This document shows positions 1-8,735 of a stretch of 64,000 nt of DNA, one piece after another. The notes under the pieces are model-generated. The model had not been told where the DNA came from, searched no databases, and worked only from the letters and a program-made list of their open reading frames with translations. This DNA is from Streptomyces sp. TP-A0356. GTDB taxonomy: Bacteria; Actinomycetota; Actinomycetes; Streptomycetales; Streptomycetaceae. The translations under genes and the position numbers were made by a program. How positions within the stretch are numbered: position 1 is the first letter of the stretch; each line of letters begins with the position of its first letter. The DNA is taken from contig NZ_BBZJ01000025.1 in NCBI RefSeq assembly GCF_001417775.1, positions 186,001 to 250,000 on the forward strand, given 5' to 3'.

Positions 1-2
1 GC

Positions 3-287
3 CCGGTGATGTCGATGTACCTTCTCTCCGCCGGCTTCCGCAAGCTCGGCTTCCTCGGCACCTCCGCCTTCTTCTTCCTGATCGTCAACGTCTCCAAGGT
101 GCCCTTCAGCGCGGGCCTCGGCCTGATCGACGGCCGCTCCCTGCTGCTGGACGCGGCGCTCGCCCTGTTCGTGGTGCCGGGAGCGATGATCGGCACCTGG
201 GCGGTGAACCGGATCAACCAGCGTGTGTTCGAGCAGCTGGTGATCGCGGCGACGGTGCTGGGCGCCGTTCAGCTGCTGCTGCGCTGA
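3..287 (+). CDS. TauE/SafE family permease, C-terminal part (gene begins before the window)
   Basis: The frame is open to the left edge, so this is the 3' end of a longer gene. About 95 residues are visible. They contain hydrophobic stretches rich in Leu, Val and Phe, a VSKVPFSAGLGLI segment, and a final GAMIGTWAVNRINQRVFEQLV segment, a pattern typical of the last membrane helices of TauE/SafE (DUF81) anion exporters. The family moves sulfite, sulfonates or related anions across the inner membrane; the substrate here cannot be told. It converges on the HAD gene, with a hairpin between them. The N-terminal half is not available, so the family call rests on the tail alone. Confidence 0.7.
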   Translation, partial: PVMSMYLLSAGFRKLGFLGTSAFFFLIVNVSKVPFSAGLGLIDGRSLLLDAALALFVVPGAMIGTWAVNRINQRVFEQLVIAATVLGAVQLLLR

Positions 288-302
288 GAGCTCCGAAACC
301 AC

Positions 303-328
303 ATGGGCGCCCGGCTCGCGGCGCCCAT
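303..328. terminator. Bidirectional terminator hairpin between convergent genes
   Basis: A perfect 9-bp inverted repeat, ATGGGCGCC and GGCGCCCAT, closes an 8-nt loop. It sits between the end of the permease gene and the stop of the leftward HAD gene. There is no long T run, as is usual in Streptomyces. Confidence 0.6.
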
Positions 329-347
329 TGTGTTGGAACTCTGAGCC

Positions 348-1148
348 CTAGCCGGCGGACTCCCGGAGCAGTGGGGGGAGGTCCGCGAAGGAGTCGAGGA
401 CGTGGTCGGGTTCGCCGCTCGCGGCCCGATGGGTCTCCGGCAGGTACTTGCCCGTCCTGACCAGGACTCCGGTGAGACCGGCGTGTTGGGCCGCGAGCAC
501 GTCGGACTCGATGTCGTCGCCCACCATGAGCGCCTGGCCGGCGGGGACCCCGACATGGGCCAGCGCCGCCGCGAAGAACGCGGGCGAGGGCTTGCCGGTG
601 ACTTCGGCCCGCGTATGCGCGGCCTTCTCCAGCCCGAGCAGGAACGCCCCCGCGTCGAGCTGCAGCCCGCGGTCGGTGCGCCAGTACAGGTTGCGGTGCA
701 TCGCGACGAGCCGGGCACCCTGCTGGAGGTGCCCGAAGGCGCGGTTGAGCGCCGCGTAGTCGAACTCGGGACCGGCGCCCCCGATGAGCACGACATCCGG
801 GACGGTGTCTGCGTCGTCAGCGGCGTCGACGACGCAGACCCCGGCGAGGTCCTCCTCGATGTCACCGCTGTTGAGCAGCGAGCACCGGGCGCCGGGACAG
901 TGGTCGGCGAGATACGCGGCGGTGACGGCGGGCGCGGTCAGGATGTCCTCGGCGGTGACGGGGAAGCCGGCCGCGGACAGCGTTTCGGCGATCGACGCGC
1001 GCGTGCGGGACGTCGTGTTGGTGAGCAGGGCGACGGCCAGACCGGAGTCACGGATGTCCCGCAGTGCCTCGACCGCGCCGGGCAGCGGCTTCCACGAGAC
1101 GGTGAGGACCCCGTCGATGTCGATGAGGACGGCACGCACTGAATCCAT
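348..1148 (-). CDS. HAD-superfamily (IIA) hydrolase, LHPP/NagD-like
   Basis: A 266-residue phosphatase of HAD subclass IIA. Motif I (DIDGVLT) is near residue 10, motif II Ser/Thr lies in the LLTNTTSR segment, the motif III lysine is in TGKPSPAFF, and motif IV is VGDDIESDV. The C2-type cap lies between motifs II and III, as in NagD, 4-nitrophenylphosphatase and the phospholysine/phosphohistidine phosphatase LHPP. The likely reaction is Mg-dependent dephosphorylation of a small phosphoester or phosphoramide in the cytoplasm. I chose the ATG at 1148 because family members start a few residues before the DxDG motif; a GTG at 1187 would add a basic 13-residue tail. It is divergent from cobK with 88 bp between them. 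Confidence 0.8.
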   Translation of the reverse strand: MDSVRAVLIDIDGVLTVSWKPLPGAVEALRDIRDSGLAVALLTNTTSRTRASIAETLSAAGFPVTAEDILTAPAVTAAYLADHCPGARCSLLNSGDIEEDLAGVCVVDAADDADTVPDVVLIGGAGPEFDYAALNRAFGHLQQGARLVAMHRNLYWRTDRGLQLDAGAFLLGLEKAAHTRAEVTGKPSPAFFAAALAHVGVPAGQALMVGDDIESDVLAAQHAGLTGVLVRTGKYLPETHRAASGEPDHVLDSFADLPPLLRESAG

Positions 1149-1236
1149 GTCAGGACGATAACGAGCACGGGGTGCGGACCGCCGCACGGCGGGCGGGACA
1201 CGGGGGCGGCCCCGAGCAGCCCGTACCCTCTACGCC

Positions 1237-1983
1237 ATGTCCCCGCATGTCCTGATCCTGGGCGGCACCACCGAGGCGCGTGAACTGGCCGCGTCGCTCG
1301 CCGCGCGCTCCGACGTGCGGGTGACCACCTCCCTGGCCGGGCGGGTGTCCCGGCCCGGGACGCTCGACGGGGACGTACGCATCGGTGGATTCGGCGGCGC
1401 GGAGGGGCTGGCCGCCTGGCTGCGCGACCACCGCGTGGACGCCATGGTCGACGCCACCCACCCCTTCGCCGCCGGCATCACGGCGAACGCGGCGCGGGCC
1501 GCGGCGGTCACCGGTGTCCCCGCCGTGGTGCTGCGCAGGCCCGGCTGGAAGGCGGCTCCCGGAGACCGCTGGCACGAGGCGGTCTCGCTCAGCGACGCGG
1601 CGGCCCTGCTGCCGTCCCTCGGCCGACGCGTCCTCCTCACCACCGGCCGACTGGGTCTCGCGGCCTTCGCGCACCTGAGGGACCACCGCTTCGTCATACG
1701 GTCGGTCGAGCCGCCCGCGCCGCCCCTGCCGCCTGACGTGGCGGTGCTGCTGGCCCGGGGGCCCTTCACGGTCGAGGGCGAGACCTTGCTGCTGCGCGAG
1801 CACCGCATCGACGTGCTCGTGACCAAGGACAGCGGGGGAGCGGCGACGGCGGCCAAACTCACGGCGGCACGGGAGCGGGGGCTCCCGGTGGTGGTCGTCC
1901 GTCGCCCGCCCGTGCCCGAGGGCCTGACCACGGTGCCGGACGTGGCCGGCGTGCTGGCCCGGCTGGGGCTCGGCCCGCGATGA
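1237..1983 (+). CDS. cobK: Precorrin-6A reductase (CobK)
   Basis: A 248-residue protein matching the NAD(P)H-dependent precorrin-6A (cobalt-precorrin-6A) reductase family, which reduces the macrocycle during corrin ring synthesis. The N-terminal ILGGTTEARELA signature, the AMVDATHPFAA segment and the late LVTKDSGGAATAAKL segment are characteristic. Length is normal for the family. It faces cobF (precorrin-6A synthase) convergently, so two consecutive B12 steps are adjacent although on opposite strands. I see no B12 riboswitch in the 88-bp upstream gap. Cobalamin supply is relevant to the mutase at 10.7 kb. Confidence 0.9.
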   Translation: MSPHVLILGGTTEARELAASLAARSDVRVTTSLAGRVSRPGTLDGDVRIGGFGGAEGLAAWLRDHRVDAMVDATHPFAAGITANAARAAAVTGVPAVVLRRPGWKAAPGDRWHEAVSLSDAAALLPSLGRRVLLTTGRLGLAAFAHLRDHRFVIRSVEPPAPPLPPDVAVLLARGPFTVEGETLLLREHRIDVLVTKDSGGAATAAKLTAARERGLPVVVVRRPPVPEGLTTVPDVAGVLARLGLGPR

Positions 1984-2139
1984 GGTGTTCCAGGCTGTAC
2001 GCCCGGAGTCGACCGTGTCCGGTCCAGATCCCCGGAGTATGGCGACGGCGCATGGCTCCCGCACCGGTCTCCCGGCACGCGCGGCCGGACGCGCTCCACG
2101 CCGCCTGCGCAGGCCCGCGCCCGGTGCCCGGCGGCGCCG

Positions 2140-2928
2140 TTACTCGGTCGCGCCGCCCTCGCCCCGGGGATGTCTGCGCAGCAGATACGTGTCCATGATC
2201 CAGCCCTTGCGCTCCCGGGCCTCCGCCCGCAGCCGCTCGATGCGTTCGGCCGTCTCGGCGAGTGGGCCGGAGACGAGGATCTCGTCCGGCGTGCCGATGT
2301 ACGCACCCCAGTAGATGTCCACGTCCTGGTCCGCGTACCGCCGGAAGGCCTGGTGGGCGTCGAGCATCACGACCACGTCGTCCACGCCCTCCGGGAAGCC
2401 CTCCGCGAGACGGCGGCCCGTGGTGATCTGGACGGGCCGGGCCACCCGGTTGAGTCCCGTGCGGTGCTTCGCGACGAGCGCCGAGACGCTGCTGATCCCG
2501 GGCACGACGTCGTACGAGAACGCCACCGCCCCCCGGTCCAGGACCTCCTCCAGGACGCCGAGCGTGCTGTCGTAGAGCGCGGGGTCGCCCCACACCAGGA
2601 ACGCCCCGCTCTGGCCCTCGCCCAGCTCCTCGGCGATGAGCCGCTCGTAGATGTCGGCGCGGGCCGAGCGCCAGTCGCCGACGGCGGGGGAGTAGGCGGT
2701 GCCCCCCGCGGAGCGGTCGCGCTCGGGGTCGCGCGCCTCGACCAGGCGGTACGCCCCCTCCGGTATGTGTGCGTCGAGGATGTCACGGCGCAGCTGGACC
2801 AGGTCCGACTTCACCTCTCCCTTGTCGAGGATGAAGAACACGTCCGTGCTCCTCAGCGCCTTGACCGCCTGCAGGGTCAGTTGGTCGGGGTCGCCCGCCC
2901 CGATGCCGATGACATGAATCCTTCGCAC
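2140..2928 (-). CDS. cobF: Precorrin-6A synthase, deacetylating (CobF)
   Basis: A 262-residue SAM-dependent tetrapyrrole methylase. It begins with RIHVIGIGAGDPDQLTLQA, the GxGxGDPxxLT signature of the family, and later has LVWGDPALYDST and VVPGISSVSAL. The mid-region matches CobF rather than CobI, CobJ or CobM. CobF methylates C-1 and removes the acetyl group in the aerobic corrin pathway, giving precorrin-6A, the substrate of the neighbouring CobK. The start is the GTG at 2928, which places the glycine-rich loop at the N-terminus. A much longer open frame upstream is only GC-rich read-through. DUF309 lies 58 bp upstream on the same strand. Confidence 0.88.
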   Translation of the reverse strand: MRRIHVIGIGAGDPDQLTLQAVKALRSTDVFFILDKGEVKSDLVQLRRDILDAHIPEGAYRLVEARDPERDRSAGGTAYSPAVGDWRSARADIYERLIAEELGEGQSGAFLVWGDPALYDSTLGVLEEVLDRGAVAFSYDVVPGISSVSALVAKHRTGLNRVARPVQITTGRRLAEGFPEGVDDVVVMLDAHQAFRRYADQDVDIYWGAYIGTPDEILVSGPLAETAERIERLRAEARERKGWIMDTYLLRRHPRGEGGATE

Positions 2929-2986
2929 GACCCCGAGTCTGCCGTACGCCGCCGACGGCGTGTGCACGCCCCCGCCCAGGGCCGCC

Positions 2987-3511
2987 CTACGGCCGCTTCC
3001 CGCGCAGCCTGGGTGCCCATGTCCGTGCGTCGACCGAGGTCGCGTCCCGCTCCACGGCTGTGGCCAACTCCCTTGCCCAGGCGCCCAGTTCCGCCACCTC
3101 GATGCCGTACGGCCGGGCCTGCCCCGCCTCGGCCGCCCACTCCTCGACGGCCCGGCCACCGCGCCGCAGCAGCCGGGCACCGCCGGTCCTGTTGCCGCGG
3201 GCCGCGTGTGTGAGGCCGACCGCGAGCTGGGCGAGCCCCCGCCACAGGGCGCGCTCCTCGCCGGGCCCCGACTTCCAGGCGTCCTCGAAAACCTCGTGCG
3301 CGTGGAACGGCTTGCCCGCGTCCAGCAGGGCCTGTGCCTCGGTGAGGGTGTCCGCCGGTGTGCGTACGACGCCCTCCGGCTGGCGCGCCACGCCCTCCGA
3401 GCCGTACGGCAACGGCCGCCCCAGCCCGTCGCGTGGCCGCGCACTGCGGGCCCGTCCCTTCGCGTCCCGGTCCCGCCCCCGGTCCGACCGGCCTTCCACT
3501 GCGTCACTCAT
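2987..3511 (-). CDS. DUF309 domain protein
   Basis: A 174-residue protein. The DUF309 signature FHAHEVFEDAWKSGP sits around residue 70 and is followed by LWRGLAQLAVGLTHAARGN, the helical core of this family of uncharacterised small proteins. The first 40 residues are strongly basic and rich in Arg, Asp and Gly, probably disordered. The ATG at 3511 is chosen because it is the last start before the basic region, and sequence further upstream runs into the tRNA. It probably shares a leader with cobF. Function is unknown; the conserved His and Glu suggest a binding site but no reaction is established. Confidence 0.75.
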   Translation of the reverse strand: MSDAVEGRSDRGRDRDAKGRARSARPRDGLGRPLPYGSEGVARQPEGVVRTPADTLTEAQALLDAGKPFHAHEVFEDAWKSGPGEERALWRGLAQLAVGLTHAARGNRTGGARLLRRGGRAVEEWAAEAGQARPYGIEVAELGAWARELATAVERDATSVDARTWAPRLRGKRP

Positions 3512-3609
3512 ACCCCGATTGTCCCGCGCTCCCGCCCCCTTCGGGGCAGCTCCCCGTGTGGGGTAAAGTTCTGTTCGCGCGATCACGCGGAACACCGCGG
3601 GAAGCGCAC

Positions 3610-3686
<77 letters not shown>

Positions 3687-3703
3687 GCGGTTTCGCAGGT
3701 CGA

Positions 3704-3734
3704 GGGCCGTTTCCGTGGGCAACGGAAACGGCCC
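3704..3734 (+). terminator. Terminator after tRNA-Pro
   Basis: A perfect 13-bp stem (3704-3716 with 3722-3734) closes a GGGCA loop, beginning 17 nt after the CCA end of the tRNA. Confidence 0.8.
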
Positions 3735-4196
3735 TTACCGGTTTCGGGGTGGGGCGCCCCCCCCGTGAGCCTCCGGCAGCGCTCGCAATCCCACTCCCAC
3801 TCGGGGACCGGTCAACCCGGCCCATCCCCGGGTGCCCCTTTCGGTGGTACCGCGCCACAGGGCGCCGTCGTCGGCGAGCCCGCGCCAGGCCCACCCGCTC
3901 CCGGTGGAGAGTCGCCGGTCAGTGGGCCGAAGTCACCGTTCCCGCTGGCATGGTGAACCCTCTCCCTGCCGTCTCGACGCCATCTCGACAAGGACGAGAG
4001 CCACTTGACGGCTCACCAGAGAAGGTGTGCAATCCGATCAATCTCCGGGCACAGCCGACAATCACCTCAACCGGCGATCAACTCCCCTTGAGCGTCATTA
4101 GCATTCCTCGACATCGACTTCAACCTCGACTCTTCGTGTTGGCTGGTTATGATCGGCACCCTCTTAGGAATGACCGACTCCGTATGACGAGGACTG
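3735..4196. other. Gene-free leader of the conservon
   Basis: About 460 bp with no supportable gene. The last 180 bp are noticeably less GC-rich and presumably hold the cvnA promoter. I could not fix clear -35 and -10 boxes. Confidence 0.4.
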
Positions 4197-6545
4197 ATGA
4201 CTCCTACAGGACCCCAAGGCCCGGGCGAGCCGGTGACAAGGAGCCGACGGCGGGTGGTGCGCCTGCGTACCTTGCTCGTCTGGCTGGCGGTGGTGCCCAC
4301 CGTGGCGATGGGCATCCAAGTCTTCATCAGCTCGAATCGGCTGCTGCAGGAGTCCCAGCACCTGCGCGAGGACGTGGTGGCCGGTCGGCAGACCGGCATG
4401 CCCCTGTATCAGCTCATGATCAAACTGCAGTCGGAGCGCGCGGTCACCGCCGCGTGGTGGTCGGGCAACCCCGTACCCGGGGCCGACCTGCGCGGCCACC
4501 GAGCCGACACCGACCGGGCCGTGGCCGCGTTCCTGAAGTCGTCGGATCCCGGTCAGGTGCATTCGGACCTGGCCAGGCAGCACCTCCAGGAAGTCAAGCG
4601 GCGTCTGACCGACCTGGGCGCCCAGCGCGAGCGCGCCGACGCACGTCACGGGAGCCTGGACAGCGCCGTTGACTACTACACCGGTGTGATCAACGAGACG
4701 ATCCGCAGCTACGAAGACTTCAGCCACGTGGACGACGGTGGGCTCACGCACCAGAGAACGTCGTTGGTCTCCCTGTTCTCGGCATCGGAGGTCGTGGCTC
4801 GCGAGGACGCGATCCTCGCGATGTCGGGTCCCTCCCGGAAGCTGACGTCCCTCAGGTTCGGCGAATTCATCGAAGCCGTCGGCGCCAGCGACTACCTGTA
4901 CGACACGATCGCCCCCGATCTGTCCGCCGGGGACCAGCAGGCCCTCCGGCGGATCCTCGCCTCGAACGCCTGGAAGACCAAGTCCCGCATCGAGAAGGCG
5001 GTCATCTCCGGGCACCGGGACATTCCTTCCGGCGTCGAGCTGCCGTCCGACGTCCGCGAGTGGCGGGCGGCCGACGACACCTTCTCCACCCAGTTGAACA
5101 CCTTCAACGAGAGCGGGCTGCGGGAACTGCTCGCCCACGCCGATGACCGGGCAGCGCAGCTGGAGGGTCAGGTCGCCCTGCTGGTGGTGGCAAGCGGTGC
5201 CGCCCTCCTGCTGGTCGTCGCCGTCGTGGTCTTCACCACGCGTTCGGTCCTGCGCCGTTTGCGGGATCTCCACAGCCGCACGGTGACGGTCGCCGAGGAG
5301 ACGCTGCCGGACGTCGTCGCCCGCTTGCAGCGCGGACAGGCCGTCGACGCCGACGCGCTGCCGCAGCCGAAGGGGCAGCAGGACGAGGTCGGCCGGATCA
5401 GCGACGCCTTCGCCCGCGTCGTCGCCGTGTCCATCGAGGGCCACCGGAAGCTCGCCGACGAGCGGCAGGGCTTCAGCATGTTCGCCTCCGGTATGGCCTC
5501 CCGCACCGGGAACCTGGTCAGCCGGCAGCTCGCGGTCACCGAGCACCTGCAGGACACCTTCGGCCAGAACGAGGAACTCCTCGCCGACCTGATGCGGTCC
5601 GATCAGCTCACCGTGGGCATGCGCAGGCAGATCGAGAACCTGCTCATCCTGGCGGGCGGTGAGATCCCCGACCCGCACACCGAGCCCATGCGCATCGCCG
5701 ACCTGCTGCGAGAGGCGGCCGCGGAGGTCGAGGACTTCCGGCGCATCGACCGTCACGCCATGGACGAGATCAGTGTGGAGCCGCGCGTGCTCAGCCAGCT
5801 CAGCCACCTCCTGGCGGAGCTGCTGGACAACGCCACGCGGTTCTCCCCGCCGGCGTCGAGGGTCGACATCCGGTCCGAACTCGTGGCCGACGGGCTCTGC
5901 ATCGAGATCGAGGACCGCGGCCCGCGGGTGACCGCCGAGAGGTACGAGGAGATGAACGGCCGGTTGCACTCCGCGCCGCCGTACTCCGTGCTGGCCGAGA
6001 ACGCGCACCGGCTCGGCCTCTTCGTGGTCGGCCACCTTGCCGACCAGCTCGGGGCCAAGGTCACCCTGCGCCGGTCGGCGTTCGGCGGAACATCCGCCGT
6101 GGTGATCGTCCCGGGTGAGCACCTCGTGGAGACCCCGGATCGCAGGCCGGTGCCCGAGTCGGCGAAGGAGCCCGCGCCCGTACGGCAGTCCGCCGAGGAG
6201 CACCGGCCCGGGTCCGTGCCCCAGCAGGCGTCCGGCGATCGGGCGGGCGACTCCGCTCCCATCGTGTCGGGGCTGCCGCGCCGCCGGCGGAAGGAGCAGG
6301 TGCGTGTGGCACGGCCCGTGGTGCCGGGGGCAGCTGCCCGGGAGAGCTCCGGCGACGTCTCCGCCCGGCCGGCCCTCCCCGAGCGCGTCCCGCAGACGCA
6401 CATGGCCCAGCAACTCCGTGAGCCACGCGCGGCCGAACCAGTCGGTCAGGACGCCGCCACGCCCGAAGAGGTCGCCGACGCCTGGGCGGACTACGAAGAC
6501 AGCACCCGACAAGTGGAACTCGAGCTCCGACAGGACCAGTCATGA
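4197..6545 (+). CDS. cvnA: CvnA: membrane sensor with NIT domain and histidine-kinase-like ATPase
   Basis: A 782-residue membrane sensor, the first gene of a conservon. A membrane helix lies near residues 21-43. Next comes a long extracellular nitrate/nitrite-sensing-type (NIT) region with conserved LQSERAVTAAWW, then a second helix near 325-350 and a HAMP-like linker. The GHKL ATPase N-box (LAELLDNATRFSPPAS) is near residue 536. The C-terminal 150 residues are Pro-, Arg- and Glu-rich and low complexity. A phospho-accepting His box is weak, as is usual in CvnA proteins. In Streptomyces conservons CvnA acts with CvnB, CvnC and CvnD in a membrane complex likened to eukaryotic G-protein signalling. 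The stop overlaps the cvnB start (ATGA). Confidence 0.85.
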   Translation: MTPTGPQGPGEPVTRSRRRVVRLRTLLVWLAVVPTVAMGIQVFISSNRLLQESQHLREDVVAGRQTGMPLYQLMIKLQSERAVTAAWWSGNPVPGADLRGHRADTDRAVAAFLKSSDPGQVHSDLARQHLQEVKRRLTDLGAQRERADARHGSLDSAVDYYTGVINETIRSYEDFSHVDDGGLTHQRTSLVSLFSASEVVAREDAILAMSGPSRKLTSLRFGEFIEAVGASDYLYDTIAPDLSAGDQQALRRILASNAWKTKSRIEKAVISGHRDIPSGVELPSDVREWRAADDTFSTQLNTFNESGLRELLAHADDRAAQLEGQVALLVVASGAALLLVVAVVVFTTRSVLRRLRDLHSRTVTVAEETLPDVVARLQRGQAVDADALPQPKGQQDEVGRISDAFARVVAVSIEGHRKLADERQGFSMFASGMASRTGNLVSRQLAVTEHLQDTFGQNEELLADLMRSDQLTVGMRRQIENLLILAGGEIPDPHTEPMRIADLLREAAAEVEDFRRIDRHAMDEISVEPRVLSQLSHLLAELLDNATRFSPPASRVDIRSELVADGLCIEIEDRGPRVTAERYEEMNGRLHSAPPYSVLAENAHRLGLFVVGHLADQLGAKVTLRRSAFGGTSAVVIVPGEHLVETPDRRPVPESAKEPAPVRQSAEEHRPGSVPQQASGDRAGDSAPIVSGLPRRRRKEQVRVARPVVPGAAARESSGDVSARPALPERVPQTHMAQQLREPRAAEPVGQDAATPEEVADAWADYEDSTRQVELELRQDQS

Positions 6546-6946
6546 CGACGACACAGAATGACGTGATCTACAGCATCCTGGACAACAACCTGAGCAGGAT
6601 CGCGGGGATCCAGGGAGCCGTACTCCTCTCCAACGACGGGATCAAGCTCAGTGCCTACCTGCTGGAGCGGGACCAGGCCGAGCGGGTGGCCGCGGCGGCC
6701 TCCGGTATCGCCTCCACCATGAAGGCCATCTCGCGGGAGATCGACGGCGGCGGGGTGATCCGCCAACTCGTGGAGATGGACGACCGGTACCTGTGCATCG
6801 TCGGGTGCGGGTCGGGCAGCACGCTGATCGTGGTGACCTCCCGCAAGGCACGGCTCGGGGAACTCGGCGGCGAGACGGTCCGCGCCGCGCAGGCGCTCGG
6901 CGAGTGGCTGGGCACCCCTGAACGCTCACAGACGGCCACCTCGTAA
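6542..6946 (+). CDS. cvnB: CvnB: roadblock/LC7 domain protein
   Basis: A 134-residue cytoplasmic protein made of a single roadblock/LC7 fold, with AVLLSNDGIKLSAY early and VEMDDRYLCIVGCG in the core. In conservons CvnB is thought to modulate the small GTPase CvnD, by analogy with MglB and MglA. It is translationally coupled at both ends: its ATG overlaps the cvnA stop and its TAA overlaps the cvnC ATG (TAATG). Confidence 0.9.
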   Translation: MTTTQNDVIYSILDNNLSRIAGIQGAVLLSNDGIKLSAYLLERDQAERVAAAASGIASTMKAISREIDGGGVIRQLVEMDDRYLCIVGCGSGSTLIVVTSRKARLGELGGETVRAAQALGEWLGTPERSQTATS

Positions 6947-7311
6947 TGACGTCCGATCCCCAGCCCGTACGGGGGCGCCGGACGCGGCTGTACGCCCTCA
7001 CAGATGGGCGTACGGCCGCATCCCGGCACGGCCTGACGATGGACACGATGATCACAGCGACTGCTGACGCCGGCGGTCACGGCAGCCTGCCCACGGAGTG
7101 GCAGGAGATCCTCGCCATGTGCCCGTCGCCGAACGGACGGGCGGTCGCCGAGATCGCCGCCCGGATGCAGATGCGTCTGACCCCCGCGACGGTCCTGCTC
7201 GGCGAGCTCCTGGACCGCGGTCTGATCCGTCACCGGCCGCCGCTGGATGCCTCCGAGACCTCCAATGTCCACCTGCTCATGAAAATCAGGGACAACCTTG
7301 CCCGACTATGA
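6946..7311 (+). CDS. cvnC: CvnC: DUF742 protein
   Basis: A 121-residue DUF742 protein. It has the usual RLYALTDGRT segment near residue 14 and a winged-helix-like C-terminal half (GRAVAEIAARMQMRLTPA, then LLGELLDRGLI). DUF742 proteins are the third member of every conservon and are presumed adaptors. The start overlaps the cvnB stop, and the 3' end overlaps cvnD by 14 nt. Confidence 0.88.
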   Translation: MTSDPQPVRGRRTRLYALTDGRTAASRHGLTMDTMITATADAGGHGSLPTEWQEILAMCPSPNGRAVAEIAARMQMRLTPATVLLGELLDRGLIRHRPPLDASETSNVHLLMKIRDNLARL

Positions 7312-7888
7312 CACCGCCGCACCGGAAGCGTCCCCCGTCAAGGTCCTCATAGCCGGGGGCTTCGGCGTCGGCAAGACGACTCTGGTCGAAGCGATCTCCG
7401 AGATCGATCCGTTGCGCACCGAGGAGCGGCTGACGGCCGCGGGCGTCGGAGTCGACGACCTCGACGGCATCGAGAGCAAGACGGCGACCACGGTCGCGAT
7501 GGACTTCGGCCGTCTCACCCTCGACGACGCCGGAGTCGTCCTCTATCTCTTCGGTACACCGGGCCAGGAACGCTTCTGGTTCATGTGGGACGACCTGCTG
7601 CACGGGGCGCTCGGGGCGATCGTCCTGGTCGACACCCGGCGGCTGGACCGCAGCTTCCCCGCCATCGACTTCTTCGAGAACCGCGGCCTGCCGTTCGTCA
7701 TCGGCGCGAACTGCTTCCACGGCGAGCAGCCGTACAGCAGCGAGGAGATCGGAGCGGCCCTGCACCTGCGGGACCCCAACACCCCCGTCCTCCTGCTCGA
7801 CGCCCGCTCCCGGCACGACGTCCGCAGCGCCCTGCTCGCGCTGCTGGACCGGCTCATCACCAAGGCGCAGGTCACCGCGCCCGCCTGA
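7298..7888 (+). CDS. cvnD: CvnD: small GTP-binding protein
   Basis: A 196-residue Ras-like GTPase. The P-loop GGFGVGKTTLV is near residue 20, a switch region follows (TTVAMDFGRLTL), and the G3 region is LFGTPGQERFWFMW. The usual NKxD is replaced by a GANCF-type motif, which is normal in CvnD. The start is a TTG at 7298, inside the end of cvnC and preceded by AGGGA. No better start exists before the P-loop. It completes the cvnABCD operon and is followed by a strong hairpin at 7945. Confidence 0.88.
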   Translation: MPDYDTAAPEASPVKVLIAGGFGVGKTTLVEAISEIDPLRTEERLTAAGVGVDDLDGIESKTATTVAMDFGRLTLDDAGVVLYLFGTPGQERFWFMWDDLLHGALGAIVLVDTRRLDRSFPAIDFFENRGLPFVIGANCFHGEQPYSSEEIGAALHLRDPNTPVLLLDARSRHDVRSALLALLDRLITKAQVTAPA

Positions 7889-7944
7889 CGGGGTACGGCC
7901 GGAAGACCGTCTCGGGCGGGCCTCCTCGCCGTCAACCCGATCGC

Positions 7945-7972
7945 GGGGGCCGTCGTGACATCGACGGCCCCC
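7945..7972. terminator. Terminator between cvnD and the convergent cysteine hydrolase
   Basis: A perfect 11-bp stem (GGGGGCCGTCG with CGACGGCCCCC) closes a 6-nt TGACAT loop, placed between convergent genes. Confidence 0.75.
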
Positions 7973-8096
7973 ACCGACAGGAACGAAGCCGTGACGACCT
8001 CTCCCGCGCGCCCCCGTCCAAGCACATCGGGTACCGGCAACCGCATCGGATGCCGTGGCCGCTCCCGAAGGGCCCGGACGCGGCCCTTCGGTGCGC

Positions 8097-8663
8097 TCAG
8101 CCCGCGTCGGGTGCCGCGAAGCTCACCTCGGCCGTGTCGACGGTCCCCCCTCGGCGGCCGGGCGCGCTCTGCCACCTCCAGTACAGATTGGTGTGCGCGA
8201 TCACCTGCTCCGGGGTCGGCGCGCCGTACTCGGTGAGGTCCTCCGTGGTGTGCGCGTCGCCGACCAGGGTCACGTCGTATCCCCGCACGAAGGCTCCGTG
8301 GAGGGTCGAGCGGACGCACTCGTCGGTCTGGGCGCCGGTGACGACGAGACGGCCCACCCCGCGTTCGGCGAGCACCGCCTCCAGTTCGGTGTCCTCGAAC
8401 GAGTCGGGATAGCGCTTGTGCACCAGTGGTTCGCCATCGAGGCGCACCAGCTCCGGCACGTACTGCCAGCTCTCACTGTCCCGCTGGAGCTCGTCGCTGG
8501 AGTGCTGCACCCAGACCACCGGGACGTCCTCGGCACGGGCCTTGCCGGCCAGGGTGTTGATGTTCGCGACCACGCTGTCCCGGTTGTGGGAGCCCGCCAC
8601 CACGCCGTTCTGGACGTCTATGACGAGCAGCGCGGTGTGCGGTCGGTCCGGCAGGGTCGTCAT
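8097..8663 (-). CDS. Isochorismatase-family cysteine hydrolase
   Basis: A 188-residue cytoplasmic hydrolase of the isochorismatase/nicotinamidase superfamily. The catalytic Asp is in LLVIDVQNG near residue 16, and the nucleophile Cys is in TGAQTDECVRSTLHGA, preceded by the non-prolyl peptide region VVTG. The ATG at 8663 has a GGAG five bases upstream. The substrate is unknown; relatives hydrolyse amides, vinyl ethers or carbamates. It lies 72 bp downstream of the F420-dependent oxidoreductase on the same strand, but no pathway link is evident. Confidence 0.85.
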   Translation of the reverse strand: MTTLPDRPHTALLVIDVQNGVVAGSHNRDSVVANINTLAGKARAEDVPVVWVQHSSDELQRDSESWQYVPELVRLDGEPLVHKRYPDSFEDTELEAVLAERGVGRLVVTGAQTDECVRSTLHGAFVRGYDVTLVGDAHTTEDLTEYGAPTPEQVIAHTNLYWRWQSAPGRRGGTVDTAEVSFAAPDAG

Positions 8664-8735
8664 GGGAGCTCCGGTCTCTCGTCGCGGATCCTGTGTCGAC
8701 CCCACAGTAGGACGGCCCACTGACAACCGGTGGGG

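Noticed and set aside
1230..2306. Long minus-strand open frames across cobK
   Set aside because: Shadow of the plus-strand gene; composition is Arg/Pro/Ser-rich with no motifs, while cobK on the other strand has clear ones.
4164..6512. 782-codon minus-strand frame mirroring cvnA
   Set aside because: Same-length shadow of cvnA with low-complexity composition.
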